Part shown: piece by piece, positions 6,031 through 6,336 of the stretch
Numbering within the stretch: position 1 is the stretch's first letter
Layout of the letters: every line of letters starts with the position of its first letter
Assembly: GCA_002898135.1 (NCBI GenBank)
Contig: BDTQ01000183.1
Location: 1 to 6,336, forward strand
Direction: 5' to 3'
DNA from: a bacterium BMS3Bbin07
Lineage (GTDB): Bacteria > Nitrospirota > Thermodesulfovibrionia > Thermodesulfovibrionales > JdFR-85
Length of the DNA stretch: 6,336 nucleotides
Notes under the pieces: model-generated
Told to the model about the DNA's origin: nothing
What the model saw: the letters and a program-made list of their open reading frames with translations, nothing else
The model's database searches: none
Position numbers and translations under genes: made by a program

Positions 6031-6336
6031 TGGAAAAAAAGAAAAAGAAGATACGGAAGAGATACTTCAGGCACAGGGAGCTGCGGTTTTCGATTGCCCT
6101 CATGATCCTCTGGTCACTTCTTGCCATGGCTTTTTTGACATATTTAACCAGGGTGCTCGGTGGAAAGATAGAACCGGGGCTCTTTTTCTTTATTGTTGTT
6201 TTCGCGGGTTATGCAGTTGTTGTGGTTTTTTTAACCCTTATTTTTACGCATCGTTTTGTAGGTCCCTTTGAAAGGTTAAAGATGGAGATGCGGATCGTGC
6301 TCGCAGGTGATTATCACAGGCGGTTGTGCGTAAGGA
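6030..6336 (+). CDS. two-helix membrane protein with HAMP-like segment, N-terminal part (cut by window edge)
   Basis: The ATG at 6030 overlaps the previous stop (TAATG) and has a Shine-Dalgarno, AAGGGA at 6018-6023, six bases upstream. The frame is open to the right edge, giving 102 residues. The start is very basic (MEKKKKKIRKRYFRHRELR), followed by two hydrophobic helices (about 20-40 and 50-72) joined by a short loop. By the positive-inside rule both termini would be cytoplasmic. After the second helix comes RFVGPFERLKMEMRIVLAGD (75-94), which resembles the start of a HAMP linker (P, then ER-L, then A-GD). This could be a short stand-alone HAMP protein or the front of a histidine kinase, chemoreceptor or cyclase. 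The rest lies outside the window, so no function is claimed. Confidence 0.82.
   Translation, partial: MEKKKKKIRKRYFRHRELRFSIALMILWSLLAMAFLTYLTRVLGGKIEPGLFFFIVVFAGYAVVVVFLTLIFTHRFVGPFERLKMEMRIVLAGDYHRRLCVR

Noticed and set aside
1..6336. CRISPR arrays, insertion sequences, tRNA genes, riboswitch-type leaders.
   Set aside because: No regularly spaced direct repeats, transposase frames, cloverleaf patterns or known aptamer cores were noticed while reading both strands.

Overview
This window looks like an ordinary bacterial chromosome segment of moderate GC. All genes are read tightly, with little non-coding DNA. Signs of a Gram-negative-type bacterium are an HtrA/DegP-type envelope protease with two PDZ domains and the MEP isoprenoid pathway (IspD, IspF). 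The membrane PIN-TRAM protein next to ispD-ispF is an arrangement also known from Firmicutes (yacL-ispD-ispF) and from several deep-branching Gram-negative phyla. My guess is Nitrospirota or a Desulfobacterota-like lineage. That rests on overall feel, not on a marker gene. No mobile element, CRISPR array, tRNA or rRNA was seen.

Layout. Positions 1-1436 on the minus strand hold a serine-biosynthesis operon: serC (phosphoserine aminotransferase, complete) followed by serA (phosphoglycerate dehydrogenase, only the first 69 codons are inside the window). The 146-base gap between them contains a long imperfect inverted repeat (265-341). Its G-U pairs work only in the serC-serA transcript. Positions 1437-1532 are a short AT-rich divergent promoter region. 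From 1533 to the right edge everything is on the plus strand and looks like one operon: htrA, a yacL-like PIN-TRAM gene, ispD, ispF, a 58-codon HicB-like gene, a YkgJ-type cysteine-cluster gene, and the start of a two-helix membrane protein with a HAMP-like segment.

How the genes fit together. SerA and SerC catalyse the first two steps of serine synthesis from 3-phosphoglycerate. IspD and IspF catalyse two steps of the MEP route to IPP/DMAPP. HtrA handles envelope protein quality control. The last three plus-strand genes are joined to ispF by overlapping stop/start codons (ATGA, TAATG, TAATG), so they are probably co-translated with it, although none has an obvious role in isoprenoid synthesis.

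The points most worth a second look are the serC-serA intergenic RNA structure, a predicted leaderless htrA mRNA, the orphan HicB-like protein carrying a C-terminal CxxC beside a YkgJ protein, and the uncharacterised HAMP-like membrane protein at the edge. I did not find convincing evidence of a wholly new system.
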